Notes: generated by a model from the sequence alone, not told the origin. 6,118 bases of DNA from JANRLJ01 sp034437895 (GCA_034437895.1 DAOTTO010000605.1:1-6118); one strand, 5' to 3'; shown: positions 1-5,907, numbered from the stretch's first letter. A program made the numbers and translations.

Positions 1-102
1 TACCCCACCCCTAAATCCCCTCCCCATTGCATGGAGAGGGGACTTCAAGATGCGTTTTTCTCCCCCTCTCCAAGTATTGGAGAGGGGGCCGGGGGGTGAG
101 GT
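1..102. repeat. Two-hairpin C/G-rich intergenic repeat, copy 1
   Basis: This stretch folds into two hairpins. Hairpin A has arms CCCCTCCCC (17-25) and GGAGAGGGG (33-41) around loop ATTGCAT, with one C/A mismatch. Hairpin B has arms at 62-73 and 77-88, a perfect 12-bp stem (CCCCCTCTCCAA with its complement) closed by GTA. The outer ends are a CCCCACCCCTAAATCCCC edge and a CCGGGGGGTGAGG edge. A homologous copy in inverted orientation lies at 1872-1981, which is why this is called a repeat and not just a stem-loop. It lies beyond the 3' end of the membrane-protein gene at 300. No T-tract follows either hairpin, so it is not a standard intrinsic terminator. The window may begin almost exactly at its edge. 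Confidence 0.85.
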
Positions 103-126
103 AAGCGAAAGTCCTAAATATAAATA

Positions 127-195
127 TCCCTATAGGGACACCATACATAATATACGCTTTAATTTTTCCGATGGACACGATATATCGTGTCCCTA
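127..195. repeat. TAGGGACAC palindrome cluster
   Basis: Three palindromic arrangements overlap here. TCCCTATAGGGA at 127-138 is a perfect 12-bp palindrome. GGACACGATA (173-182) abuts its exact reverse complement TATCGTGTCC (183-192), giving a perfect 20-bp palindrome. In addition TAGGGACACCATA (133-145) pairs with TATCGTGTCCCTA (183-195) at 12 of 13 positions, so the right arm can pair either with its immediate neighbour or with the distant left arm. The whole looks like a small non-autonomous element with terminal inverted repeats 133-145 and 183-195, or a relic of one. Motifs of this TAGGGACACGATA kind recur, as far as I recall, in intergenic DNA of Chloroflexota and cyanobacteria. No coding potential is seen in it. 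Confidence 0.75.
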
Positions 196-219
196 CAACC
201 GACACCCTTATTTTTATTG

Positions 220-244
220 CTCCGCGTCCTCCGCGCCTCTGCGG
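220..244. repeat. Degenerate CTCCGCG tandem repeat
   Basis: Three related GC-rich units begin at 220 (CTCCGCGT), 229 (CTCCGCGC) and 237 (CTCTGCGG), followed by an AT-rich tail GTTCAAA-like segment to 250. CCGC at 231-234 can also pair with GCGG at 241-244. I recall similar strings as dispersed intergenic repeats in several bacterial phyla, but no second copy is present in this window to prove it. Confidence 0.45.
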
Positions 245-262
245 TTCAAAACTCCGCTTTCC

Positions 263-290
263 CTCATTACTCAGCACTCATTGCTCATCA
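263..290. repeat. Four-unit 7-bp tandem repeat (CTCATNA)
   Basis: The units CTCATTA, CTCAGCA, CTCATTG and CTCATCA follow each other without gaps, each 7 bp, ending 9 bp before the stop codon of the minus-strand membrane-protein gene at 300. Period 7 is not a codon multiple, which fits non-coding DNA. Its role, if any, is unknown. Confidence 0.6.
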
Positions 291-299
291 CTTCCCCTC

Positions 300-1337
300 T
301 CACACTTTCGCGCCTTGAATCTGCCGTATGTAATTCCGCACACCGATCACCAATGCGACTGTCGGCAGCCACGCCAGCCCATACAGCACAAAACCATAAA
401 CGACCACCGTAAGCTGATTCGTCTCGCGGTTGCCGATGATGGGCAGGTTGTAGGCGAAAATCCCCGTCCAGAACAAAATCGCTACTGCCAGCAGCAGCCA
501 TACCGGAGACAGCGGCCTCAATGGGAGATGATGTTCCAGAATGATGGTCTTTTTGGTGTTGCGCCGGAACCACAAAATTGCGCCGCACAGTGCCAGCAAA
601 ATGGCGATCAAGACCAGTCCGGTAAAATCAACAATCTGCTGCGCGATGCGGATAAAGAGAATCGCGCTCAACACGGGAATTATGACCGCCCATTCACGGA
701 TCGTCAGGATTAAATCCGGCGTGGTCACATTTTTTGCTCGGCTGCGGACGATCAACCACAAAACCGCTACCAAAAGTGCGCCGCCTGCTCCCCAAATTAG
801 CATCGTATTCATCGAGATCGCGCCGTAAGTCACACCGGTTTGCTCTGGCGAAAGCCGCACCCAAATGCCCCATGCCAGCCCAACCGCCGCCGCGCCAATC
901 AGCAGCGCCCAACGCAGATAGCGCAAATGTCCGCCCGTCAGCGCCAAAAACAAAATCAGCATTTCAAGACTCAGCAGCGTATACGCGCCTGTCACCCGTG
1001 TGACTAATGTGCGCGGCAAATCGATTAAGCCCGTTTGGGGATTCAAAACGCCGCCGATTAGTAAGCCGCATACTCCCGCAACCGTCATCAAGCCCCAGAA
1101 ATCGCGCACCCGCTGCCGCGCCAATACATCAAGCGCAATCGTGGCGACTATTAAATAGCCGAGAATCAGCAGCGCCCATTCCCAAACAGGTCGTCCGGCG
1201 GGGTCTGTCCATAATAAAATTTCGCCGCCGAGCAAAAGTGCTGCCGCCAAAAGCCCACGAATCAGCCAAGGTGCTAAGGACGAAACAGGCGTTGGTAAAG
1301 GGTGTTCTTCTAGCACGATGGATTCATCCTTTTGCAA
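300..1337 (-). CDS. Polytopic membrane protein, function unknown
   Basis: I do not recognise the family. From the TTG at 1337 the protein has 345 residues and is strongly hydrophobic with about ten predicted membrane segments, roughly at residues 22-43, 53-73, 80-100, 112-136, 140-161, 173-197, 214-233, 236-256, 277-298 and 309-333. The first 20 residues are acidic and cytoplasm-like, and the last segment ends in a basic tail (RNYIRQIQGAKV). No nucleotide-binding, protease or transporter signature motif is visible, and no soluble domain is attached. The start is uncertain. The TTG has only a weak GGA upstream. An in-frame GTG at 1316 (protein 7 residues shorter) has AAAAGGA ten bases before it and leaves a more normal leader after the TATAAT box at 1357-1362. 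The gene diverges from the SWIM gene. It could be an integral-membrane enzyme, a transporter or a structural membrane protein. Confidence 0.85.
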   Translation of the reverse strand: MQKDESIVLEEHPLPTPVSSLAPWLIRGLLAAALLLGGEILLWTDPAGRPVWEWALLILGYLIVATIALDVLARQRVRDFWGLMTVAGVCGLLIGGVLNPQTGLIDLPRTLVTRVTGAYTLLSLEMLILFLALTGGHLRYLRWALLIGAAAVGLAWGIWVRLSPEQTGVTYGAISMNTMLIWGAGGALLVAVLWLIVRSRAKNVTTPDLILTIREWAVIIPVLSAILFIRIAQQIVDFTGLVLIAILLALCGAILWFRRNTKKTIILEHHLPLRPLSPVWLLLAVAILFWTGIFAYNLPIIGNRETNQLTVVVYGFVLYGLAWLPTVALVIGVRNYIRQIQGAKV

Positions 1338-1356
1338 ATTTTTTCCAGCAAAAGCG

Positions 1357-1383
1357 ATTATACCTAAGAACCTGCTGACCCAA
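1357..1383 (-). promoter_or_regulatory. Candidate promoter of the membrane-protein gene
   Basis: On the minus strand a perfect TATAAT (+ strand ATTATA, 1357-1362) lies just upstream of the gene. A weak -35 candidate TTGGGT (1378-1383) sits 15 bp away, short of the ideal 17. Transcription would begin near 1350, leaving only about 12 nt before the TTG start but about 34 nt before the GTG at 1316, which favours the shorter protein. The divergent SWIM gene may use GATAAT at 1413-1418, for which I see no good -35. Confidence 0.35.
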
Positions 1384-1459
1384 CGTTAATGCAATTTATA
1401 TAGAAAATGTGCGATAATAATTTCAGAACATACGATCTTTATTCCAGCGAGAAAACACC

Positions 1460-1816
1460 ATGATTCCGAAAAATATCAAAGCACTGCAAGCCGAGAGCAA
1501 AAACCTTCAAGTGCGTTGGATTGATAAACACACCCTTGTGGTGCGGAGCAACTCTACCAGCACCGCCAATTATATTGTCACCGTCGAATTTGGCAATCAC
1601 GGTGAAGTCGATGCCCGCTGCACCTGCCCTTGGGCGTTGCACAAAGGCGTAGCCTGTTCGCACGTCATGGCGGCCTTAGACCATCTCGCCAGCGCCAAAG
1701 CACGTAAGCTGAGTTTCTGGACGAGCCGCGAAGAAGCCCGTCGCCAAAAGCAGAAGACGTTTTTGCTCAAAGGGAGTAAAAATGAGGGAGTTTGGATTAC
1801 CAGCCGCGCCGGATAG
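1460..1816 (+). CDS. Small SWIM zinc-finger protein
   Basis: The 118-residue protein contains a complete SWIM finger, CxC-x9-CxH, with Cys54, Cys56, Cys66 and His68 placed to bind one zinc ion, followed by a helix (VMAALDHLASAKA). SWIM fingers are known for DNA or protein contact in transposases, SWI2/SNF2 helicase partners and plant FAR1/MuDR proteins. Here the finger stands nearly alone. Residues 1-50 form a predicted beta-rich segment (VRWIDKHTLVVRS, NYIVTVEF), the usual lead-in to the finger. Residues 83-118 are a basic tail rich in Arg, Lys and Gln (REEARRQKQKT) ending in EGVWITSRAG. The start is ATG at 1460 with only a weak GAG upstream. There is no partner ATPase or nuclease gene beside it. 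A nucleic-acid-binding role is inferred from the finger and the basic tail; protein binding is equally possible. Confidence 0.88.
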   Translation: MIPKNIKALQAESKNLQVRWIDKHTLVVRSNSTSTANYIVTVEFGNHGEVDARCTCPWALHKGVACSHVMAALDHLASAKARKLSFWTSREEARRQKQKTFLLKGSKNEGVWITSRAG

Positions 1817-1871
1817 GGCCTACTTTAACCTCAGTTTTGGATAGCGCACTTTGATTAACTTTTATGATGTC

Positions 1872-1981
1872 CTCATCCCCCGTCCCCTTCTCCATTGCAT
1901 GGAGAAGGGGAGAGAAACGGTTCACAATGGTTCTTAAAGTCCCCTCTCTACGAAGTGGGGAGGGGATTTAGGGGTGGGGAT
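1872..1981. repeat. Two-hairpin C/G-rich intergenic repeat, copy 2 (inverted)
   Basis: This is the reverse-complement relative of 1-102. Hairpin B' has perfect 10-bp arms CCCCTTCTCC (1884-1893) and GGAGAAGGGG (1901-1910) around loop ATTGCAT. Hairpin A' has arms CCCCTCTCT (1941-1949) and GGGGAGGGG (1957-1965) around ACGAAGT, intact only if G-U pairs are allowed. The GGGGATTTAGGGGTGGGG edge is identical, inverted, to the outer edge of copy 1. The segment between hairpins is 30 nt here against about 20 in copy 1, an apparent indel of about 10 nt. It sits between the convergent 3' ends of the SWIM gene and the methyltransferase gene, so it could act on either transcript, but it lacks a U-run. The flanks 1817-1871 and 1982-2028 show nothing else. 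Confidence 0.85.
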
Positions 1982-2028
1982 AGAATGAAAACACAGTCCG
2001 AAGCTCAGGTTACTTTAGGGTGAGCGTA

Positions 2029-2052
2029 GGGAGTGATTGATGCGTCACTCCT
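2029..2052 (-). terminator. Stem-loop after the methyltransferase gene
   Basis: GGAGTGA (2030-2036) is complementary to TCACTCC (2045-2051) with an 8-nt loop, and a G/T pair can extend the stem at 2029/2052. It lies 7 bp beyond the methyltransferase stop codon, where an operon terminator would be expected. No T-run follows on either strand, so if it stops transcription it would not be by the standard intrinsic mechanism. It may simply protect the 3' end of the mRNA. Confidence 0.3.
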
Positions 2053-2058
2053 GCAAGG

Positions 2059-2661
2059 CTACCAATCAAGCACATTTGATGGCGACGGTGACTGTTCTCT
2101 CATCGGGCGGATAGCAACCAACTGCGTGAGGTGTTTCTCTTCGCTCTCGCGCAGCACCTTCCACGTATCAAACGCCACCGCCAATTCGCCCCCATGCAGT
2201 AGAAAGTCAGGGTTAAACTCCGGCACGACTTCCAGATAGCGCACATTAAATGTCTCGTAGATGAGTCGTCCGCCGGGGGCGATGGCGGCTTTGATTTTGG
2301 GGATTGCGCTGCGCTTGAGATAACGAAAAACACAGATCAGGTCGTAATTATCATCTTCCAGATCAAGCTCGTCCAGATCAATCTGGAGCAAATTGACATT
2401 CCGCAAATTCCGCATCGCCATTTCCGCCCGCGCACGGGTCAGGGCAATGCGGCTGATGTCCATCACATCGACGGTATAGCCCTGTGTCGCCAGCCATAAG
2501 CCATTTTGTCCCATGCCGCCCGCCAAATCCAACGCGAGGCGGGTTTTGCCTTCCGGTACAGGCGGCGTAAATTCAAACAATAACGGATCCGGCGGCGGAT
2601 AGCGCCCTAAATGCAGGTTGCGATAAATACCATCCCAACGGACGCGATCTTGTGCGGACAT
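2059..2661 (-). CDS. Class I SAM-dependent methyltransferase, TehB-like
   Basis: This 200-residue protein is a single Rossmann-fold methyltransferase domain that transfers a methyl group from S-adenosylmethionine. Motif I is LALDLAGGMGQNGLWLA (residues 42-58), with Asp45 and the glycine loop forming the SAM pocket. Asp68 in VDVMDIS is placed to bind the ribose hydroxyls. Asp95 in LLQIDLDELD is at the usual adenine-contact position. The region YDLICVFRYLKR (106-117) followed by APGGRLIYETFN (128-139) is the motif IV-VI segment, with wording typical of TehB/Methyltransf_11-like proteins. The N-terminal DRVRWDGIY (residues 5-13) matches the common W-[DN]-x-[IR]-Y lead-in of that group. The substrate cannot be read from the sequence; tellurite should not be assumed. 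The ATG follows the previous stop by 3 nt, with GGTGGG upstream, so it is probably translationally coupled as the last gene of the operon. Confidence 0.9.
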   Translation of the reverse strand: MSAQDRVRWDGIYRNLHLGRYPPPDPLLFEFTPPVPEGKTRLALDLAGGMGQNGLWLATQGYTVDVMDISRIALTRARAEMAMRNLRNVNLLQIDLDELDLEDDNYDLICVFRYLKRSAIPKIKAAIAPGGRLIYETFNVRYLEVVPEFNPDFLLHGGELAVAFDTWKVLRESEEKHLTQLVAIRPMREQSPSPSNVLDW

Positions 2662-2664
2662 CGG

Positions 2665-3453
2665 TTATTTCCCACCATAGATCGGTAGATAATGCAGCGC
2701 ATCCGGCACTTTCGCCATCGCTTCCGCATCGCCCGGATACAATTGTGCATTCGGGTTGCGCTGGCGACGGGCATGAAGCTGATACGCATCGCGCAGCATC
2801 ACAAAATCCAACAAATGCCAATTTTGTTGCAAAGTCAGCACATTCGTCAGCGCGAGGAGACGCTTTCCGCCGGAACTCGCCCAATCCGGCGCATCACCCG
2901 CCAATAATGCGCGGGCGGCGGATTCATCCCCTGACGTTTGCCGATTCACCTGCTTCATCAATTTGCCGAACATTTTGTTGATCTGTTTGGTATTCACGCC
3001 TTTTGCCATTTGCTGGATGTCGTCCGGCAAAACGCTCATCGGAACCGCTTCGTCAGTGTTATGCCGCCCGGACGCGAATTGTCCGATCAATGCTTTTTGC
3101 AAATCGGCAGGCGTTTTATCCGGCTTTAAGTAAGGGATGAGCGCAGCCGAATCCACTTCAACGCCAGCTTGATAAACTCTAATCTGTGCTTGTTCTTTAT
3201 CCAGCGCCAGCGAAAGACATAAGCTGACCACAGATAAAGCACTCAAGAGATTTTCTTCGGGATTACCGAGGACACGAGTCCAGCCATTTTGCGGGGGTGT
3301 GATGAATAAACGGAGTGACTCGGCGTAGGCTTTGCCCGGCATCAATTCAAACGGGTCATACAAGCTGTAGCCATGTTCAATAACCGAGTCGCGCACAGCA
3401 GCGGCGATTCGCTCGGTTTCAGTAGAGAGCAAAAACAGGTTGTGCCAAATCAC
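2665..3453 (-). CDS. Uncharacterised conserved-looking protein
   Basis: I cannot name this family. From a GTG start at 3453 it has 262 residues, is soluble and has no signal peptide or membrane segment. GTG is preferred because TGAGGA lies 5 nt upstream; the in-frame ATGs at 3489 and 3471 would give a longer product that overlaps the upstream gene more deeply. Residues 1-110 look like an alpha/beta domain: a helix (TETERIAAAVRDSVIEHGYSL), a strand with PPQNGWTRVLG (53-63) and IRVYQAGVEVDS (91-102). The PPxxGW...VY...G pattern resembles small alpha/beta proteins beginning PPRNGW, but that is only a weak resemblance. Residues 140-262 are mostly helical and end in a distinctive LHYLPIYGGK. It overlaps the acetyltransferase gene by 35 nt and the methyltransferase follows after 3 nt, so it is co-transcribed with both and may act in the same step or complex. 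Confidence 0.85.
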   Translation of the reverse strand: MIWHNLFLLSTETERIAAAVRDSVIEHGYSLYDPFELMPGKAYAESLRLFITPPQNGWTRVLGNPEENLLSALSVVSLCLSLALDKEQAQIRVYQAGVEVDSAALIPYLKPDKTPADLQKALIGQFASGRHNTDEAVPMSVLPDDIQQMAKGVNTKQINKMFGKLMKQVNRQTSGDESAARALLAGDAPDWASSGGKRLLALTNVLTLQQNWHLLDFVMLRDAYQLHARRQRNPNAQLYPGDAEAMAKVPDALHYLPIYGGK

Positions 3454-4297
3454 GACTATCCTCACGCACATGATCGATAGATTCAGCATAACATACGAGG
3501 CTGCCGTAGTCTACAAAACCGACCTCCCGATACAAACGGCGATCAGCCTCCGCATCACCAGAGGTAAATACCAATGTGCATTTGCGCTCGGCGGCAGCCC
3601 GTAACGCCGCATGAAGCAGCATCCGTGTAATTTCTGGCGTACGGAATTCGCGCATAACGGCGAGGGTCGTCAAATGCGCCGTTTCTTTATGCAGTGTCAG
3701 CCGCGCAACACCCGCCGGAAAGCCGTGTCGATACAGTAAAATATCCTGCTGCTGCCCCAGCGTCACCGCTCGCAAATCGTTCCCGATATAGATTGGCTCG
3801 ACACTGCGCGTCAAGACATCGTAAAAGGCATTTTGGCGCACATACCACCACATGCCAACACCTTCTTGGTCATCTACATTTTGAATGGTAATTCCTTCGG
3901 GAATAGAAGCGGGACGAATGGCCCCAATTTTGGAAAGATCGTCGAGTTTATACACCATAATCGACGTTTCCTGCTCCATCGAAAGCCCAAGTTCGCGCAG
4001 CGTCTTGGCGAAAAGAGGCAAGAACAACCCCTCTACATAAACAACCCGCGCAACACGCTCTTTCTGGCGCAGCATTTTTAAGCCAAATTCAACCTCATGT
4101 GCCGGAATCCAAGCCGTATTTTTGCGCGGCATGACATAATTTAAATGGGCGAGTTTACTCGTCGGATGATAGATCAAATCGACCAGCCCGGCATGTTCTT
4201 GTTTTGCGCCTAAATTGAGATGCGCTTGGGACAAGTGTTCATGCACCAATCGCAGCACTTGGCGCGATTCTTTTACGGCTGCGTCGTCATTACTCAT
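3419..4297 (-). CDS. GNAT-like N-acetyltransferase
   Basis: The 292-residue protein is probably an acetyl-CoA-dependent N-acetyltransferase of the GNAT superfamily. The recognisable domain is C-terminal: strand GVARLTLHKETAHLTTLAVM (residues 196-215), the acetyl-CoA loop and helix REFRTPEITRMLLHAALRAAAERK (216-239), strand TLVFTSGDAEADRRLYREVGFVDYG (241-265) with the familiar Asp-Ala-x-x-x-x-Arg-x-Leu-Tyr...GF ending. The usual pyrophosphate motif RxxGxG/A is degenerate, since the glycines are replaced by Pro221 and Ile223 (RTPEI), so binding or activity may be altered. The N-terminal half (1-120) ends LFLPLFAKTLRELGLSMEQETSIMVYK, which resembles the end of a second, worn GNAT domain; a tandem arrangement is inferred. 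The ATG has GGAG five bases upstream. It is the first gene of a three-gene operon and is divergent from the MFS gene. Substrate unknown. Confidence 0.8.
   Translation of the reverse strand: MSNDDAAVKESRQVLRLVHEHLSQAHLNLGAKQEHAGLVDLIYHPTSKLAHLNYVMPRKNTAWIPAHEVEFGLKMLRQKERVARVVYVEGLFLPLFAKTLRELGLSMEQETSIMVYKLDDLSKIGAIRPASIPEGITIQNVDDQEGVGMWWYVRQNAFYDVLTRSVEPIYIGNDLRAVTLGQQQDILLYRHGFPAGVARLTLHKETAHLTTLAVMREFRTPEITRMLLHAALRAAAERKCTLVFTSGDAEADRRLYREVGFVDYGSLVCYAESIDHVREDSRDLAQPVFALY
3459..3464 (-). promoter_or_regulatory. Ribosome binding site deciding a GTG start
   Basis: On the minus strand TGAGGA is followed by TAGTC and then GTG at 3453-3451. This site lies inside the last codons of the acetyltransferase gene, so ribosomes finishing that gene would deliver to it. 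It is the main reason to prefer GTG over the upstream ATG codons. Confidence 0.6.
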
Positions 4298-4362
4298 TCG
4301 GACTCCAAATAGACGTTACAACAAACTTACATTAGCGTAGCAGAGGTTAGGGGTTATGTCGG

Positions 4363-4391
4363 TTTAAAATAGGTTTGTTTAAGGCTATAGT
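4363..4391 (+). promoter_or_regulatory. Candidate promoter of the MFS transporter gene
   Basis: TTTAAA (4363-4368, 4 of 6 to TTGACA) and TATAGT (4386-4391, 5 of 6 to TATAAT) are exactly 17 bp apart. Transcription would start near 4398, giving a leader of about 70 nt to the preferred ATG at 4469. It lies in the 117-171 bp gap between divergent genes; the opposite-strand promoter for the acetyltransferase operon must be in the same gap, but I see no convincing pair of boxes for it. Confidence 0.4.
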
Positions 4392-4468
4392 TTGGATATT
4401 GTTTAATACGAACCTTGCTGCATCATAAAGCCCACTTTATGATCTCCCATAAACAATGGCAATTGAGC

Positions 4469-5812
4469 ATGACTTCACAAACCCGCCCCCGCTTAGATAT
4501 TGAACGCGCCTTGCCCATCTTTGTCCTGACCTTCGTGGATATTTTGGGCTTGACGATTATCCTACCGCTACTGCATTTGTACGCGGTGGCCTTCGGCGCG
4601 ACTCCGATGCAAATTGGCCTTGTAGCAGCCGCCTTTCCGCTTGCACAGTTGATCGGTGTTCCCGTCATGGGCGCACTTTCTGACCGTTACGGACGCAAGC
4701 CGCTGCTGCTCATCAGCCAAATCACCACTTGCATCAGTTTTATTATGCTGGCCTCCGCCAATTCACTGGAGATTATTATCCTCTCGCGTGTGATCGATGG
4801 CTTATTCGGCGCGAACATTGCTACCGCGCAAGCCGCCCTCACCGACATCACCACCGATGAAACCCGCGCACAAGGCCTAGGGCTAACGGGCGCGGCCTTT
4901 GGCTTAGGTTTTATTTTTGGCCCCCTCATCTCGATCATCGCGTTAGAAGTGACCGATAAGCTCTATGTGTCGGCCTTAATCGCCGCCTGTTATTCCTTCG
5001 TCTCCATTCTGCTGACGGCTGGCCTTTTTAAAGAAACCCTTCCCTTAGAAAAACGCGGCCTTGCTGACAATAGAATTAAACTCTTCGCCGGATTTCGCTT
5101 TCTCGCGCAGCCACAAATCAATGTGCTGCTGGTCTTGATGTTCGCGCAGCAGGTCATTTTTTACGGCTTTGAAAGCCTGCTTGGGTTATTCGTCCTCAGC
5201 CGATTAGGGCTGCTCGGACAAGGCAACGGCCTTATTTTTTTCATCGTCGGTGTGGTACTCGTGACCGTTCAAGTACGCTATATCGGCAAGTGGACGCGCA
5301 AATATGGCGAGCGCAAATTGGTCTTTCTGGCGTTAGGCCTGCTTTCGATAGGCTTGCTCCTCATCGCGTTTACGCCTGCCCAACCAAATCCCTTTTACGT
5401 CCGCCAGATTGTCGAAAATGATCTTCGCGACCAACGACCTTCCGGTGCGGAAGCCATCCTCGGCACGATCAACATCACCCTGCCGGAAAATGAAAATCGC
5501 GGACTTGGCGGGGTCGCTTGGATGCTGGTCGCCATTATCCCAGTCGCCGTCGGCGCAGGCATCATCCGACCCGGCCTCAACTCACTCATGACACGGCGGG
5601 TATCCCCCAATGATTATGGAAGCGTGTTAGGGGTAAGCGCCGCATTCGTCAGCGCCGCCAACGCCATTGCCCCGCTTCTTGGCGCATTCCTGTTTGAATT
5701 AGGCGGTGCATCGCTTCCTTTTCTCGTCGGCGGCCTGCTGATGGGCTTCTTACTCATGATGAGTGTTTGGGTCATTCAGCCACTGCCGATCATCCAATCT
5801 ACAAACTTATGA
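4469..5812 (+). CDS. MFS transporter, DHA1 drug-efflux-like
   Basis: A 12-TM proton-linked exporter of the major facilitator superfamily in the inner membrane, 447 residues from ATG 4469. Numbering from that Met, TM1 carries FVDILGLTIILPLL (22-35, motif D1-like with Asp24), motif A is GALSDRYGRK (68-77) between TM2 and TM3, LSRVIDGLFGAN (105-116) is motif B-like in TM4 with Arg107, and GAAFGLGFIFGP (141-152) is the motif C-like TM5 hinge typical of antiporters. A worn second motif A, GKWTRKYGERK, lies at 273-283 between TM8 and TM9, as expected from the internal duplication. An extra polar segment of about 44 residues (303-346) lies between TM9 and TM10, facing outward. The fold is TetA-like, but substrate is unknown. 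Earlier in-frame starts (ATG 4439, TTG 4415) are possible; none has a good ribosome site, and 4469 was chosen because its short N-terminus fits the family. Confidence 0.92.
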   Translation: MTSQTRPRLDIERALPIFVLTFVDILGLTIILPLLHLYAVAFGATPMQIGLVAAAFPLAQLIGVPVMGALSDRYGRKPLLLISQITTCISFIMLASANSLEIIILSRVIDGLFGANIATAQAALTDITTDETRAQGLGLTGAAFGLGFIFGPLISIIALEVTDKLYVSALIAACYSFVSILLTAGLFKETLPLEKRGLADNRIKLFAGFRFLAQPQINVLLVLMFAQQVIFYGFESLLGLFVLSRLGLLGQGNGLIFFIVGVVLVTVQVRYIGKWTRKYGERKLVFLALGLLSIGLLLIAFTPAQPNPFYVRQIVENDLRDQRPSGAEAILGTINITLPENENRGLGGVAWMLVAIIPVAVGAGIIRPGLNSLMTRRVSPNDYGSVLGVSAAFVSAANAIAPLLGAFLFELGGASLPFLVGGLLMGFLLMMSVWVIQPLPIIQSTNL

Positions 5813-5907
5813 CGTATTATCGTAAGAATGTGTAAATTTTTCCGGTGATTCTTCCACATCTATGCTACATTGACTTGGAAGCCTACATCCCAACCTTAAT
5901 ATTGCTC

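Noticed and set aside
263..290. CRISPR array
   Set aside because: The units are 7 bp with no spacers, and no cas gene is near.
11..713. Open frames over the repeat region and antisense to the membrane-protein gene
   Set aside because: They run through palindromes and tandem repeats or oppose a strongly membrane-patterned frame, with low-complexity Pro/Arg-rich products and no domain or ribosome site.
1308..1328. ATG after AAAAGG at the start of the membrane-protein gene
   Set aside because: It is out of frame with the membrane protein and meets TAG after five codons.
1..1981. A composite transposon bounded by inverted repeats
   Set aside because: The inverted copies are short structured repeats, not insertion sequences; no transposase lies within or between them and no target duplication can be seen.
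3454..3489. Upstream ATG starts for the 262-residue protein
   Set aside because: They would lengthen the overlap with the acetyltransferase gene to 71 nt or 53 nt, and the strong ribosome site TGAGGA is placed for the GTG at 3453 instead.
4415..4468. N-terminal extension of the MFS protein from TTG 4415
   Set aside because: The extra 18 residues (His- and Lys-rich) are unlike MFS N-termini and the TTG has no ribosome site, though the ATG at 4439 cannot be fully excluded.
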